The notes beneath the pieces were generated by a model. The model saw only the letters and a list, made by a program, of their open reading frames with translations. It made no database searches and was not told the origin of the DNA. Made by a program: the position numbers and the translations under genes. From assembly GCA_947623465.1 (NCBI GenBank), contig CANQGU010000008.1, positions 1-60,400 of the forward strand: a stretch of 60,400 nucleotides of DNA. The letters run 5' to 3'. Below, piece after piece: positions 28,216 through 37,910 of this stretch (positions within the stretch are counted from its first letter, which is position 1; each line of letters begins with the position of its first letter). Source of the stretch: an uncultured Clostridia bacterium. Lineage in GTDB: Bacteria; Bacillota; Clostridia; TANB77; CAG-508.

Positions 28216-29445
28216 TTAGGCTATTTCTTTTATTTTAACACTACGCATATGTTCGATTTTTTCCCATTTGATATCTTGTTTAAATAAACATTTAAAGTTT
28301 ATTAGAATCCAAGACCCCATAAATAATGGATAAAATAATGCCCATTTAAGCATTGGTTTTATTGGTTTCTTTTCTATATACATAGTAAATATTGCTGTAA
28401 GAATTGGTAAGAAAAATGTTGGTACAATAAATCTTACTATATTTGATATTAACTGTGCTGTTGTCATTGTATCTAACAAATATATTGCAAAGTTAGAAAA
28501 TAGTAAAACCATTGTTAGGACAAACATTGGAACACTTCCAACAATATATAATAAACCATCAAAGTTCATTATTGTTTTATTCTTTTTAACAGCTAGCGCT
28601 AAATCTTTAGTATAAGTTTTCATACATTGAATATGCCCTACTGTCCATCTACTTCTTTGTTTCCAAGAAGCTTTAAATTCTTCAGGTTGTTCATCATATA
28701 CTATTGCATCTGTTGCCCAACCTAATTTTTTTCCTTTTATTATTTGTTTTAAAGAAAATTCTATGTCTTCAGTTAATGTTACTGTGTCCCATCCTTTTTC
28801 TTTTACTAAGTCGAATTTAACCATAAAGCCTGTTCCATTTAATAATGGTGATAATCCAACATTGTATCTTGCTAAATGGTAAAATCTGTGCATTGTCCAA
28901 TAAAAGAATGCATATCCTGCTGAAACCCAACTTTCTGATGGATTTTTTATATCTTTGTAACCTTGAACAACTTCTTCTCCTTGACATAGTTTTCTATTCA
29001 TTACTTTTATAAAGTTTTTGTCTACAATGTTATCTGCATCAAAAACTAAAAATGCATCATAGTCTGCGTTTTCTTCTATCTTTTGTTTTAAAAACCAGTC
29101 TAAAGCATAACCTTTTGTTTTTTTGGTTTCATCAAATCTTTTATAAACTATAGCTCCTGCTTTTTTTGCAATTTCGGCAGTATTATCTGTACAGTTATCA
29201 GCTATAACGTATATGTCATATAAGTCTTTGTCATAGTCTTGACATTTAAGACTTTCTACTAAGTTTTCTATTACCATTTCTTCATTATGTGCAGGTATTA
29301 TTGCCATAAATTTGTGTTTTTTATTTGTTATTAATTTTTTTTCTTTAAATTTTATTAGTGAGCATAAGCTTATTGATAGTTGATATATCCAAAATACTAT
29401 TAAAATATAAACTAAGGCTTGCCTTAATAAATATAAATATTCCAT
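28216..29445 (-). CDS. Membrane-bound family 2 glycosyltransferase
   Basis: The 409-residue protein has an N-terminal membrane helix, a GT-A catalytic domain and three C-terminal membrane helices. Catalytic motifs are visible: IPAHNEE, the first Asp in IADNCTDNT, the metal-binding VFDADN, the TED acid-base motif (TLTEDIEF) and the processive QxxRW as KQRSRWTVG. This layout is that of polysaccharide or N-acetylglucosaminyl synthases acting at the membrane. The polymer cannot be deduced. The ATG follows GAGAGG. Confidence 0.92.
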   Translation of the reverse strand: MEYLYLLRQALVYILIVFWIYQLSISLCSLIKFKEKKLITNKKHKFMAIIPAHNEEMVIENLVESLKCQDYDKDLYDIYVIADNCTDNTAEIAKKAGAIVYKRFDETKKTKGYALDWFLKQKIEENADYDAFLVFDADNIVDKNFIKVMNRKLCQGEEVVQGYKDIKNPSESWVSAGYAFFYWTMHRFYHLARYNVGLSPLLNGTGFMVKFDLVKEKGWDTVTLTEDIEFSLKQIIKGKKLGWATDAIVYDEQPEEFKASWKQRSRWTVGHIQCMKTYTKDLALAVKKNKTIMNFDGLLYIVGSVPMFVLTMVLLFSNFAIYLLDTMTTAQLISNIVRFIVPTFFLPILTAIFTMYIEKKPIKPMLKWALFYPLFMGSWILINFKCLFKQDIKWEKIEHMRSVKIKEIA

Positions 29446-29573
29446 TTATTTTTTCCTCTCTATATTATATTTATGTATGCACATACAATATTATACTATA
29501 AATTAGAAAATTTTGCAATATTTTATAGTAATTTTTTCCATATTAGTTAAAATAAATATTTTATTTTCTCAAA

Positions 29574-29715
29574 GGAGAGATAACTATTTATTTATAAGCG
29601 CTTTGGTGTCGCAATTTCCATATTAAAAAATAGTATGAAAGTTGCTCCAATCGCCCTACGCTTGTGCTCCGGTTGGTCGCTTACGCAGCTCATATAAATA
29701 AATAGTTATCTCTCC
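29574..29715. mobile_element. MITE-like element with perfect 23-bp terminal inverted repeats
   Basis: The ends are exact complements over 23 bp (29574-29596 and 29693-29715; left end begins GGAGAGATAACTATTTATTT). The 96-bp interior is richer in GC than its surroundings, has its own imperfect inverted repeat (GCAATTTCCATA with TATGAAAGTTGC) and encodes nothing. Size, ends and lack of coding content fit a miniature inverted-repeat element. A structured RNA or a long terminator is the alternative. It fills most of the gap between the GT2 and DUF1540 genes. Confidence 0.6.
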
Positions 29716-29733
29716 CTTAAGGAAATCCAATGT

Positions 29734-29898
29734 TTATTCACAACATTCATAGCTTGAACATTCAGATTCATCTGGGTTAGCTGTATGAACATTTTCTTTT
29801 GGTGTTACTATTATTGCATCTAATTCACAAAGTTGTTTTTGTCCATTATTATATTTACAACTTTCTACTGTACAATTAATTTTTTGTTTGTTATCCAT
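29734..29898 (-). CDS. DUF1540 small cysteine-rich protein
   Basis: The 54-residue protein has the DUF1540 arrangement: CTVESCKYN, then QLCELDAIIVTP, and a C-terminal SECSSYECCE. The six cysteines probably bind a metal. The start at 29898 is preferred because GGGAGGT lies ten bases ahead; the upstream in-frame codon is within that site. The function is unknown; related proteins are common in spore-forming Clostridia. Confidence 0.8.
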   Translation of the reverse strand: MDNKQKINCTVESCKYNNGQKQLCELDAIIVTPKENVHTANPDESECSSYECCE

Positions 29899-30083
29899 TT
29901 TGGTAATACCTCCCACTTTTTTTGCAATTTCTTGCTTTTTTTATTATGTTTCTTTTTAAAATTTATATTCGAATTTTGTCGTACTGGCATTTTTTTCAAA
30001 ATTTATTTGTTTAAATTATATTTTTTTATTTTAAAATTGCCATTAATTTATAACATTTTTTTCACAATATTTTCACAAATATG

Positions 30084-30112
30084 TTGTAATATAATAAAAA
30101 AATTATTATAAT
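30084..30112 (+). promoter_or_regulatory. Promoter of htrA
   Basis: TTGTAA (30084-30089) and TATAAT (30107-30112) are 17 bp apart, and ATGGAGG with the htrA start follows within 20 bases. Confidence 0.7.
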
Positions 30113-30132
30113 ACTAAATGGAGGTTATTTTT

Positions 30133-31372
30133 ATGAATCAAAATGATGAATTTAAAAATGTAATTAACACTAATAAGAATTATAACAAATCTTTTGGCAA
30201 AAGTTTTGCAATTCCATTTTTAAGTGGAGCATTAGGCTGTGCATTAGTTATTCGGAACATGCTTTGGAGTTCCAAGTATAAAGACCAAGCTTATTGGTGG
30301 AACTAAAAGTTATAATCAAACACCAACAAATACATCTACAAATACAGGAATTGTAAATAATGACTTGGTATCACTTTCAAAATATTCAGATACATCTGTT
30401 TATGCAGCAAGCAAAATTTTACCATCAATTGTTGGAATTTCTATTACTTATAATGTAACAAGTTCAAATCCATTTTTTGGAATGTTTGGTGGAGGTGAAT
30501 CAACATCTGAAGCACAAGCATCAGGTTCTGGAATTATTATAAGTGAAGATGGATATATTGTTACAAATAACCATGTTGTAGATTCTTCTTCAGAGTCAAC
30601 ATATTATGATATTTCTGAAGCAACTTCTTTAAAAGTTACTTTATATGGAGATGAAACTCAATATGATGCTAAAGTTGTAGGAAAAGATGCTCAAACAGAT
30701 TTAGCTGTTTTAAAAATTGAAAAAAATGATTTAACAGCTGCTGAATTTGCTGATTCTGATTCTTTAAAAGTTGGCGAATTTGCAATGGCTGTTGGAAATC
30801 CACTTGATTTAGGAACAACTATTACTTGTGGTGTTGTAAGTGCCTTAAATAGAGAAGTTAAAGATACAGAAGGAACTACAACATACACTTGTATTCAAAC
30901 AGATGCAGCTATAAACTCAGGAAATAGTGGTGGTGCATTAGTTAACAGTCAAGGTCAAGTTATTGGAATAAATACTTTAAAAGTTTCTAGTACAGGAGTT
31001 GAAGGAATTGGATTTGCAATACCTATTAATTCAACAACAGATATAATTGATCAATTAATAACATACAAACATGTAAAAAGACCATATATTGGTATTTCCG
31101 GAAGGGATTTAAATGAAGAAACTGCTAAAAGATACAACTTAGTTGTAGGTGTTTATGTAGTTTCTGTTGATGAATTTTCTGCTGCTGAAAAAGCAGGTTT
31201 AAAAGTTGGAGATGTAATTATAGAAGCTGATGGAACAAAAATAACTACAATGGATGAATTAAATGCTGTCAAAAATAAACATTCTATTGGAGATACAATC
31301 AACTTAAAAATAAATCGTGATGGTCAAGAAAAAGATATTAGTTTAACTTTAGGTGAACAAAATTCAAATTAA
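30133..31372 (+). CDS. htrA: HtrA/DegP-family membrane-anchored serine protease, intact only if CGG at 30253 is recoded
   Basis: Frame 0 from the ATG at 30133 (behind GGAGG) stops after 57 codons. Skipping C of CGG at 30253-30255 gives 412 residues, the normal form. The site lies inside the membrane anchor (LGCALVI-G-TCFGVP). The protease domain has the triad His147 (NNHVVD), Asp189 (QTDLAV) and Ser265 (GNSGGAL), and a PDZ domain follows from about residue 320. HtrA degrades misfolded envelope proteins. Without recoding the protease would have to start internally at 30365 and would lack its membrane anchor. Confidence 0.9.
30253..30255 (+). other. CGG recoding site in htrA
   Basis: The context is ATT CGG AAC. 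The shifted frame reads ATT GGA ACA (Ile-Gly-Thr) and keeps the membrane helix going. Confidence 0.88.
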
Positions 31373-31378
31373 AAAATT

Positions 31379-31403
31379 CCTCATCTTTTGATGAGGTTTT
31401 TTT
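31379..31403 (+). terminator. Rho-independent terminator of htrA
   Basis: CCTCATC and GATGAGG pair around TTTT and are followed by seven T. Confidence 0.88.
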
Positions 31404-31480
31404 ATACTTAAAAATATATAAATTAGAACTATATTTTCACATGTAGTTCACAAAAAGGACAAATTTATATTGTATATTAT

Positions 31481-31511
31481 TTAAAGATAATTAGAAAATA
31501 ATTATCTTTAA
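31481..31511. repeat. Perfect 12-bp inverted repeat
   Basis: TTAAAGATAATT and AATTATCTTTAA lie seven bases apart between the two convergent terminators. It has no T-tract of its own and its role is unclear. Confidence 0.5.
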
Positions 31512-31541
31512 ATGAAAAACATCCCCTTTTATTTTCAAAAA

Positions 31542-31567
31542 AAAGAAGCGATTAAACGCTTCTTTTT
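31542..31567 (-). terminator. Rho-independent terminator of the DUF3298-like gene
   Basis: The stem AAAGAAGCG/CGCTTCTTT encloses ATTAAA, and on the minus strand a T-run follows. Confidence 0.8.
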
Positions 31568-32420
31568 TTATCTAAAAATTATAACATCCATTTCGCTTGT
31601 AATCTCATTATTTCCATAAGGATACACTACATATAAATATCCATTTTGTCCAACAAAAAATTCTTCCGCATTTTGTATTTTGTAAGTATCTGATTCAACA
31701 TCTCTTATATTTACATTGTAACCTGCATCTCTTAACCTTAAATTTTGCTCTTGTGCTTTATTTACTTCTTGCTTAATTTGATTGTTAGCATCATTTATAT
31801 TTACATTTTTCTTGCTTAATATTTCATCAATTGTAGTTTCTCTATTTTCTTTCATATTATAATTATAAGTTCCGTACAATTATTCTTTGATTATTATCTC
31901 CTTCTTTTAATTCAGACATTATAACCAAAGATAAATTTTCATTATTTATATATGCCTTATATTTTACATTATATATTTCATTTTGTGTATCGTTTGATGT
32001 TTGTATACTTTCAACTTTATCTCTAAATATTGATTTAATTTCTTTGTTAAATTCTTTTGGAACATTTTGATTAATGTTAAAATATGGTATTTTTAAATCT
32101 AAAGCATAATTTTCTTGTTGTTCCTGTATTGTATTAGCTACAAAAATAATATCTTCATTTTCTCTAATTTTTTTTACATCTCCTGTGTATCCTTCAACTG
32201 TTTCTATATTATTAGTAAAAATATTTAAAAAGTTTTCCTTTAGACTTTTATATTCTTCATCTTCTTTTTCGCTTGTTATTCCAAATATTACTCCCATTTT
32301 TTCATCTCTAAAAAATTGCATATATACCGCTATTCCTACAGATATTATACATATAAGAATTATTATTACATAGAATATATGTCTAACTTCTATCTTTCGT
32401 TTTTCTATAACTGGTCTCAT
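31568..32420 (-). CDS. Membrane-anchored DUF3298/RsiV-like protein, intact only if CGG at 31872 is recoded
   Basis: Frame 0 from the ATG at 32420 ends just after CGG 31872-31874. The second frame begins before this point and runs to 31568. Skipping C gives 283 residues. A membrane helix lies at about residues 14-36. The outer domain resembles the DUF3298 fold of RsiV-type anti-sigma factors and peptidoglycan-linked proteins: a strand ending RIIV-G-TYNYNMKENRE, a helix TTIDEIL, and a final EEFFVGQNGYLYVVYPYG. The family match is by pattern and moderately sure. It shares an operon with the acidic protein upstream (32436). Confidence 0.78.
31872..31874 (-). other. CGG recoding site in the DUF3298-like gene
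   Basis: The context is GTA CGG AAC TTA TAA, so frame 0 stops two codons later. The shifted frame reads GTA GGA ACT (Val-Gly-Thr) and continues to the conserved Tyr-rich C-terminus. Confidence 0.85.
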
Positions 32421-32435
32421 AAAAATTTATCCTTC

Positions 32436-33014
32436 CTATTTGTTTTTGTTAAAAAGTTTATTAATAAATTCCATAATTTTCATTTTTAATTTTTCGTACC
32501 ATTTCATTTGATTATGTGCAATTGGTAATGTTTCATTTATTTCTTCTATTTTTCTTTCTTTGTCTTCAATAGAATTTGTGTCTTCTTTATATTCAAATTC
32601 TGTTTCTTCTTGTTGTAATTTTTCTTGAGCTTGTTCATTTTCTTCTTCCTGTTTTATTTCTTCTTGTTGTTGTAATTTTTCTTGGGCTTGTTCATTTTTT
32701 TCTTCCTGTTTTATTTTTTCTTCGTTTTGTTCTTCTTTTTGAGTGTCAGATTTTAACTCAAATAATTCGTCTCTTTTTTCTTCACTATTCCAATATTTCA
32801 TTGAAATCCATGATAAAATTGGTAAAGTTTCTGGTTGTAAATTTTGCTCGTCTAATGGTATTTCTGAAAAAATTTGTGGCTTATATTCTGGGTCTGCTTT
32901 TGATTTCAAAACTTCTAACATTTCCATTGGAAGTGCTTCTAACCTTTTCTCATCATCTAATAATTTTAAAATTTCAATTACCTCTGAATACGCTTTACCA
33001 TTATCTTTTTCCAT
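32436..33014 (-). CDS. Acidic coiled-coil protein of unknown function
   Basis: The 192-residue protein has a structured N-terminal half (MEVLKSKADPEYKPQIF and LPILSWISMKYWNS segments), a Glu/Gln-rich low-complexity stretch with two near-identical copies of EQAQEKLQQ, and a basic, amphipathic C-terminal helix. It ends 15 bp before the next gene and is in one operon with the DUF3298-like protein. The family is not recognised. Confidence 0.7.
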   Translation of the reverse strand: MEKDNGKAYSEVIEILKLLDDEKRLEALPMEMLEVLKSKADPEYKPQIFSEIPLDEQNLQPETLPILSWISMKYWNSEEKRDELFELKSDTQKEEQNEEKIKQEEKNEQAQEKLQQQEEIKQEEENEQAQEKLQQEETEFEYKEDTNSIEDKERKIEEINETLPIAHNQMKWYEKLKMKIMEFINKLFNKNK

Positions 33015-33094
33015 TTGTATACCCTTTCTTCTTAAATTATTTTTTCTTTTGATTCATTAATTTATTTTATTTTTGCCTTGCATATTAATATAAT

Positions 33095-33883
33095 TTATTT
33101 TATCTTTTGTCTTACATATTCGTATAAAATTACCCCTGTTGCAACAGAAGCATTTAAGCTCTCTGTTTTACCAAACATTGGTATTATAGCTTTTTTGTCT
33201 GCTATATCTATAATTTCTTTAGAAACTCCATTTGCTTCATTTCCAATTACTATTATTTTGTTTTTTAATTTAATATCATAAATTGATTCTTTGGTATCTA
33301 ACGATGTTACCATTATTTCATAATTTTTTTGTTTAATTTCGTTTAATGTTTTTGCTAAATTTTCTACATATATAATTTTTACTCTAAATATTGCACCCAT
33401 AGTAGAACGAATAACTTTAGAATTATATGCATCAACCGTTCCTTTTGAAACTATAATTTGCTTTAATCCTACACTATCTGCTGTTCTTATAATTGTTCCT
33501 AAATTTCCTGGATCTTGCACATCATCTAAAGCTAAAATTATATCTTGAGTGTAATCTATTTTTTGCTCTTGTGATGTTTTTTCTATAATAGCTAAAATTC
33601 CTTGTGAATTTTCTACTTCTGTAATTAGCTTAAAAATATTGCTTGGCACTTTAGTGCATTTGAATTTTTCTATGCATTCTCCCAAGTGTTTTTGTAATAA
33701 TTCACTATTTAAGGCATCTTCTCTTACTATTATTTCATCTATTTTCGCATTTTCTTGAATAGCTTCCTTTATTAATTTTACACCTTCTACTATATATTTA
33801 CAATAGCTATCTCGATGTTTTTTTTCTTTTAATTTTATTATTTGCTTTATTAAAGCATTTTCTTTACTTGTTATTGTTTGCAT
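33095..33883 (-). CDS. TrmH/SpoU-family rRNA or tRNA 2'-O-methyltransferase
   Basis: The 262-residue enzyme has an N-terminal substrate-binding domain and the SPOUT knot domain with its three motifs: DDVQDPGNLGTIIRTAD (motif 1), IVIGNEANGVSKE (motif 2) and IPMFGKTESLNASVATGVIL (motif 3). It should use S-adenosylmethionine to methylate a ribose in 23S rRNA or tRNA, as RlmB or TsnR-like enzymes do. The exact target is unknown. Confidence 0.92.
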   Translation of the reverse strand: MQTITSKENALIKQIIKLKEKKHRDSYCKYIVEGVKLIKEAIQENAKIDEIIVREDALNSELLQKHLGECIEKFKCTKVPSNIFKLITEVENSQGILAIIEKTSQEQKIDYTQDIILALDDVQDPGNLGTIIRTADSVGLKQIIVSKGTVDAYNSKVIRSTMGAIFRVKIIYVENLAKTLNEIKQKNYEIMVTSLDTKESIYDIKLKNKIIVIGNEANGVSKEIIDIADKKAIIPMFGKTESLNASVATGVILYEYVRQKIK

Positions 33884-33975
33884 TTTTTAACTCTTTTCTT
33901 TTTTATTTTTTTATCAATTATCCTCTAAGCAATAATTTTATATTATCAAATTAGTACCTTATCAATTATAAATTC

Positions 33976-34485
33976 TTAATTTTTATCATCAAAGTATGTG
34001 CTTATACCTTGTAAATCTTCAAAATTGTGTTGTCTTAAAATCTCATAAGTTATTATTGCAACTGAATTTGATAAATTAAGAGACCTTAATGTTGGAAGCA
34101 TTGGGATTCTTATGGTCTTTTTGTCTAAATATTTTTGAAGCAAATCTTCCGGAAGTCCTTTGGTTTCTTTTCCATATAGTACAAAAACTTCTTCCATTTT
34201 TGAATAATCTATATCTGTATATTTTGTTTTCCCTTTTGTTGTTGCAAAAAACATGTTATTTTCTTCTGGTTTATATTTTTGTAAAAATTCATTTAAAGAA
34301 TTGTGTTCTTCAATTTCAATTTTGTCCCAATAATCTAGCCCTGCCCTCTTTAATGATTTTTCGTCTATACTAAATCCTAATGGACGAACTAAATGTAATT
34401 TTGCTCCTGTTATTGCACATGTTCTTGCAATATTTCCTGTATTTTGTGGTATTTCCGGTTCTACCATTACTATGTGTTGTTTCAT
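33976..34485 (-). CDS. trmL: tRNA (cytidine/uridine-2'-O-)-methyltransferase TrmL
   Basis: The 169-residue minimal SPOUT enzyme matches TrmL/CspR: EPEIPQNTGNIARTC at the N-terminus, the central LYGKETKGLPEDLL and the C-terminal RSLNLSNSVAIITYE. It methylates the wobble ribose at position 34 of some leucine tRNAs. It starts 18 bp after lepA ends, so lepA and trmL are probably one operon. Confidence 0.93.
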   Translation of the reverse strand: MKQHIVMVEPEIPQNTGNIARTCAITGAKLHLVRPLGFSIDEKSLKRAGLDYWDKIEIEEHNSLNEFLQKYKPEENNMFFATTKGKTKYTDIDYSKMEEVFVLYGKETKGLPEDLLQKYLDKKTIRIPMLPTLRSLNLSNSVAIITYEILRQHNFEDLQGISTYFDDKN

Positions 34486-34502
34486 TTTTATTCTTCTTTC
34501 TT

Positions 34503-36320
34503 TTATTTTGATTCATCATCTAATTTTAAAACTGATAAAAATGCTTCTTGTGGCATCTCTACTTTTCCTATTTGTCTCATTCTAGCTTTACCACGCTTTT
34601 GCTTTTCCAAAAGTTTTTTCTTTCTAGTTATATCTCCACCATAGCATTTGGCAAGTACATCTTTTCTTAATGCTGAAATTGTTTCTCTTGCAATTATTGT
34701 ACCTCCAACAACTGCTTGAAGTGGAATTGTAAATAAATGTCTTGGTATTACTGTTTTTAGCTTTTCTACCATCTTTTTGCCTCTTGTATATGCCATATCT
34801 TTATGAACTATAAATGATAAAGCATCTACCGCTTCTCCATTTACATGTATATCTAATTTTACAAGTTTTGCTTCTTTATATTCTTTAAATTCATAATCAA
34901 AAGATGCATAACCTTTTGTTTTTGATTTTAAATTGTCAAAAAAGTCATAAATTATTTCGTTTAATGGCATTTCGTAAATTAAATTTACTCTGTTTTCGTC
35001 TAGATACTTCATATCTACATATATTCCGCGTCTATTTTGGCACATTTCCATTATTCCGCCTACATAATCTTTTGGTGTAAATATATTTGCTGTAACTATT
35101 GGTTCTTCAATATATGCAATTTCTGCAGGTGATGGTAAATCTCCTGGATTATATATTTCAAGCACTTGTCCATTTGTTTTATGTACTTTATATATAACAG
35201 ATGGTGCTGTTGTAATTAATCCTAAATCGAATTCTCTATCTAATCTTTCTTGTATTATTTCTAAATGAAGTAAACCTAAAAATCCACATCTAAAACCATA
35301 ACCTAATGCTTGAGAAGTTTCTTTTTCATATTCTAATGCTGCATCATTTAATTTTAGTTTTTCTAAAGCTTGTTTTAAAGCTTCAAACTCACTTCCATCT
35401 ATTGGATAAATTCCACAATATACCATAGGTTGTACTTTTTTGTACCCTTTTAAAGGTTTATCTGCAGGGTTATTTTTTAAAGTGATTGTATCTCCTACAT
35501 GAATTTCAGATAAATTTTTTATACTTGCTGCAACATATCCAACTTCTCCTGCTTTTAGTTCATCTGCTGGCATATAACTACCTGGTGCAAAATATCCTAC
35601 TTCTGTAACTATAAAGTCCTTTTTGGCTTGCATAAGTGTAATTTCGTCCCCTACTTTTACTTTTCCATCTATTACTCTTATATATGCAACTGCACCTTTA
35701 TAGTTATCATAATATGAATCAAATATTAAACATTTTGTTTTTGCTTCTTCATCACCTTTTGGACATGGTAAATCTGTTACTATTTTTTCTAAAACTTCTT
35801 CTACATTTAAACCAGTTTTTGCTGAAATACATGGACATCCAACAGCTGGTATTCCAATTATATCTTCAATTTCTTTTTGTATTTCTTCAGGTCTTGCGCT
35901 GGGCAAATCTATTTTGTTTATAACAGGCAAAATTTCCAAATTGTTATCTATTGCTAAATAAACATTTGCTAAAGTTTGTGCTTCAACACCTTGTGTACTA
36001 TCTACAATTAAAATTGCTCCATCACATGCTGCTAAACTTCTTGATACTTCATAGTTAAAGTCTACATGTCCTGGAGTATCTATTAAATTAAATGTATATT
36101 CTTGTCCATCTTTAGCTTTGTATTTCATCCTTACAGATTGAGCCTTAATTGTTATTCCTCTTTCGCGCTCTATATCCATATTATCTAAAACTTGAGCTTC
36201 CATTTCTCTTTCAGATAAACTTCCTGTAAGTTCTATTAACCTATCTGCTAAGGTTGATTTTCCATGGTCAATATGTGCTACTATGCTAAAGTTTCTTATA
36301 TATTTTTGATATTCGTTCAT
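34503..36320 (-). CDS. lepA: Elongation factor 4 (LepA), ribosome back-translocating GTPase
   Basis: The 605-residue protein carries the GTPase motifs [15 protein letters not shown] and NKIDL, the EF-G-like domains II, III and V and the LepA-specific C-terminal domain ending [18 protein letters not shown]. The start at 36320 is chosen for its GAAGGTG site; seven extra in-frame residues upstream are not family-like. Length is normal. Confidence 0.97.
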   Translation of the reverse strand: MNEYQKYIRNFSIVAHIDHGKSTLADRLIELTGSLSEREMEAQVLDNMDIERERGITIKAQSVRMKYKAKDGQEYTFNLIDTPGHVDFNYEVSRSLAACDGAILIVDSTQGVEAQTLANVYLAIDNNLEILPVINKIDLPSARPEEIQKEIEDIIGIPAVGCPCISAKTGLNVEEVLEKIVTDLPCPKGDEEAKTKCLIFDSYYDNYKGAVAYIRVIDGKVKVGDEITLMQAKKDFIVTEVGYFAPGSYMPADELKAGEVGYVAASIKNLSEIHVGDTITLKNNPADKPLKGYKKVQPMVYCGIYPIDGSEFEALKQALEKLKLNDAALEYEKETSQALGYGFRCGFLGLLHLEIIQERLDREFDLGLITTAPSVIYKVHKTNGQVLEIYNPGDLPSPAEIAYIEEPIVTANIFTPKDYVGGIMEMCQNRRGIYVDMKYLDENRVNLIYEMPLNEIIYDFFDNLKSKTKGYASFDYEFKEYKEAKLVKLDIHVNGEAVDALSFIVHKDMAYTRGKKMVEKLKTVIPRHLFTIPLQAVVGGTIIARETISALRKDVLAKCYGGDITRKKKLLEKQKRGKARMRQIGKVEMPQEAFLSVLKLDDESK

Positions 36321-36450
36321 ATTCACCTTCATTCCTTCCAAGGTAAAAATCTAGTTGAAAATTATATTTCATCTCAATTTTTCTTTAGGTATTTTATCAT
36401 AAATTATGGAAAAGCTCAAGTATTAATCAATAATTCTCTAAGCATATTAA

Positions 36451-36789
36451 TCAATAATTTTCTATACCACCATATAAATTATATACCTCGGTATATCCCA
36501 TCTTTTTTAATTTTTTATATGCTTTTGTACTTCTATATCCACTTGCACAATATACAACTATTGGTTTGTTTTTGTCTTTTACTATTTTTTCAAAATTTTC
36601 ATTTATTTCATATTCTGGAACATTTATACTTTCTTCTATATGATTTTCGTTGTATTCTCTTGCATTTCTTACATCTATAATTTCTGCTCCATTTAATTGT
36701 TTTTCTTTAAGTTCTTCTAAAGTTATGTCATAATCTTCCATACATCTAAATAACACTTTTTTTAATTTATATCCTATTTTATCAAACAT
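36451..36789 (-). CDS. Rhodanese-domain protein
   Basis: The 112-residue protein is a single rhodanese domain with the catalytic loop VYCASGYRS, the entry motif IDVRNAREYNENHI and the C-terminal GYTEVYNLYGGI. It may carry persulfide sulfur or act in redox chemistry. The start at 36789 follows TGGAGGAAGC; an upstream ATG would lie before the ribosome site. Confidence 0.9.
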   Translation of the reverse strand: MFDKIGYKLKKVLFRCMEDYDITLEELKEKQLNGAEIIDVRNAREYNENHIEESINVPEYEINENFEKIVKDKNKPIVVYCASGYRSTKAYKKLKKMGYTEVYNLYGGIENY

Positions 36790-37136
36790 TTTGCTTCCTC
36801 CAAAAAAATTCATTATTATATTATATGATTTATTATTACATTTATTTAACTTTAGGTTACAATTATGTTACAATTATGTCTATTTTATTACATTATGTTT
36901 ATCGATTTATGTCTTCTATTTATCCACATATTTTGTTGATAATGTGGATAAGTCTGTGAATAACTTTTAATTACAGGTTTTTAGGTTTTAAGTTATTCAC
37001 AGTTTAATTGTTGATAACTTGTGTATTATTTTTTATTTTTCAAAAAAGTCTTTATGTATATCTTTTATTAAATTTTAACAAAAAAAATACATAATTTACA
37101 TTTTTTAAAAAAGCTGTAAACTATGTATTTTACTCG
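36790..37136. promoter_or_regulatory. AT-rich gene-free stretch with a DnaA-box cluster
   Basis: Within 82 bp there are four DnaA-type 9-mers in both orientations: TTATCCACA (36920-36928), TGTGGATAA (36943-36951), TGTGAATAA (36955-36963) and TTATTCACA (36993-37001). Two TTGTTGATAA-like sequences lie nearby and AT-rich flanks surround the cluster. The first two match the standard box exactly. It may be a DnaA-titrating or regulatory site or an origin. dnaA, dnaN and rpmH are not in the window and gene polarity does not switch here, so an origin is not supported. No gene is seen. Confidence 0.65.
37085..37130 (-). terminator. Hairpin terminator of the DUF1294 gene
   Basis: AAATACATAATTTACA (37085-37100) pairs with TGTAAACTATGTATTT (37115-37130) with one mismatch. 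A run of A on the plus strand gives a T-run on the minus strand. Confidence 0.7.
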
Positions 37137-37412
37137 TTATATCATATATTTTAAATATATAAAAATTAATATTTCTAGTATTAATATTAAAGGCATCCCT
37201 ATGGTAAATTTTAACTTTTTAGTTTTATGATGGAATACATACATTCCTATAATTGTTCCTACTCCACCACCTAAAATTGCAAACATGAAAAGTGAATTTT
37301 CTGGAATTCTTCTATTTCCCATTTTAGCTTTATGTTTATCAATTCCCATAATTAGAAATCCTGAAATATTAATTATTAACAAATATATTATTGCAATTTG
37401 TGTAATACTCAT
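37137..37412 (-). CDS. DUF1294 small membrane protein
   Basis: The 91-residue protein has three hydrophobic helices and the DUF1294 signature MGIDKHKAKMGNRRIPE followed by GGGVGTIIGMYVFHHKTKK. These are small inner-membrane proteins of unknown role. The ATG follows GGAAAGGAATG. Confidence 0.88.
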   Translation of the reverse strand: MSITQIAIIYLLIINISGFLIMGIDKHKAKMGNRRIPENSLFMFAILGGGVGTIIGMYVFHHKTKKLKFTIGMPLILILEILIFIYLKYMI

Positions 37413-37485
37413 TTTTTATAACATTCCTTTCCAAGGCACAAATTCTAAAAAATTTAAAAATATATTACTCAATCTTTATTAAGGT

Positions 37486-37833
37486 TTATACTATTTTGTC
37501 TCCAAATTTTTCGCCTGCAAGAATATGATAATGTAAGTGCATAACTTCTTGTCCTGAATCTTTTCCGCAATTTACAATTAATCTATATCCTTTTTCAATA
37601 AATCCTTGCATTGTGGCTATTTTATTTATCGCTTTATGAATAGCCCAAATATATTTTTCATCTTCATCTGAAATATTTGCTAAACAGTCAATATGTTTTT
37701 TTGGTATAACTAAAATATGAATTGGAGCAGCTGGATTAATATCATTAAAAGCATATACTAACTCATCTTCATACACTTTTGTAGATGGAATTTCTCCTTT
37801 TATTATTTTACAAAATAAACAATTATCGTCCAT
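37486..37833 (-). CDS. HIT-family (HINT-type) nucleotide hydrolase
   Basis: The 115-residue protein has the histidine triad near its C-terminus (VMHLHYHILAG), the N-terminal CLFCKIIKGEIPS and the middle HILVIPKKHI. HINT proteins hydrolyse adenosine phosphoramidates. It lies downstream of alaS on the same strand. Confidence 0.94.
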   Translation of the reverse strand: MDDNCLFCKIIKGEIPSTKVYEDELVYAFNDINPAAPIHILVIPKKHIDCLANISDEDEKYIWAIHKAINKIATMQGFIEKGYRLIVNCGKDSGQEVMHLHYHILAGEKFGDKIV

Positions 37834-37910
37834 TTTAAAATTTCCTTTCTATATTTTTTTGATGATAACTTTTTTACTTCGCCAAAAGAATCCTCGTCAT
37901 TAAATAAAAA

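Noticed and set aside
30365-31372. A shorter HtrA starting internally at 30365
   Set aside because: No suitable ribosome site there, it lacks the membrane anchor, and the upstream part reads correctly as the anchor once CGG is shifted.
36920-37001. Calling the DnaA-box cluster the chromosome origin
   Set aside because: No dnaA, dnaN, rpmH or gyrB nearby, no polarity switch, and no clear unwinding element; only a DnaA-binding cluster is supported.
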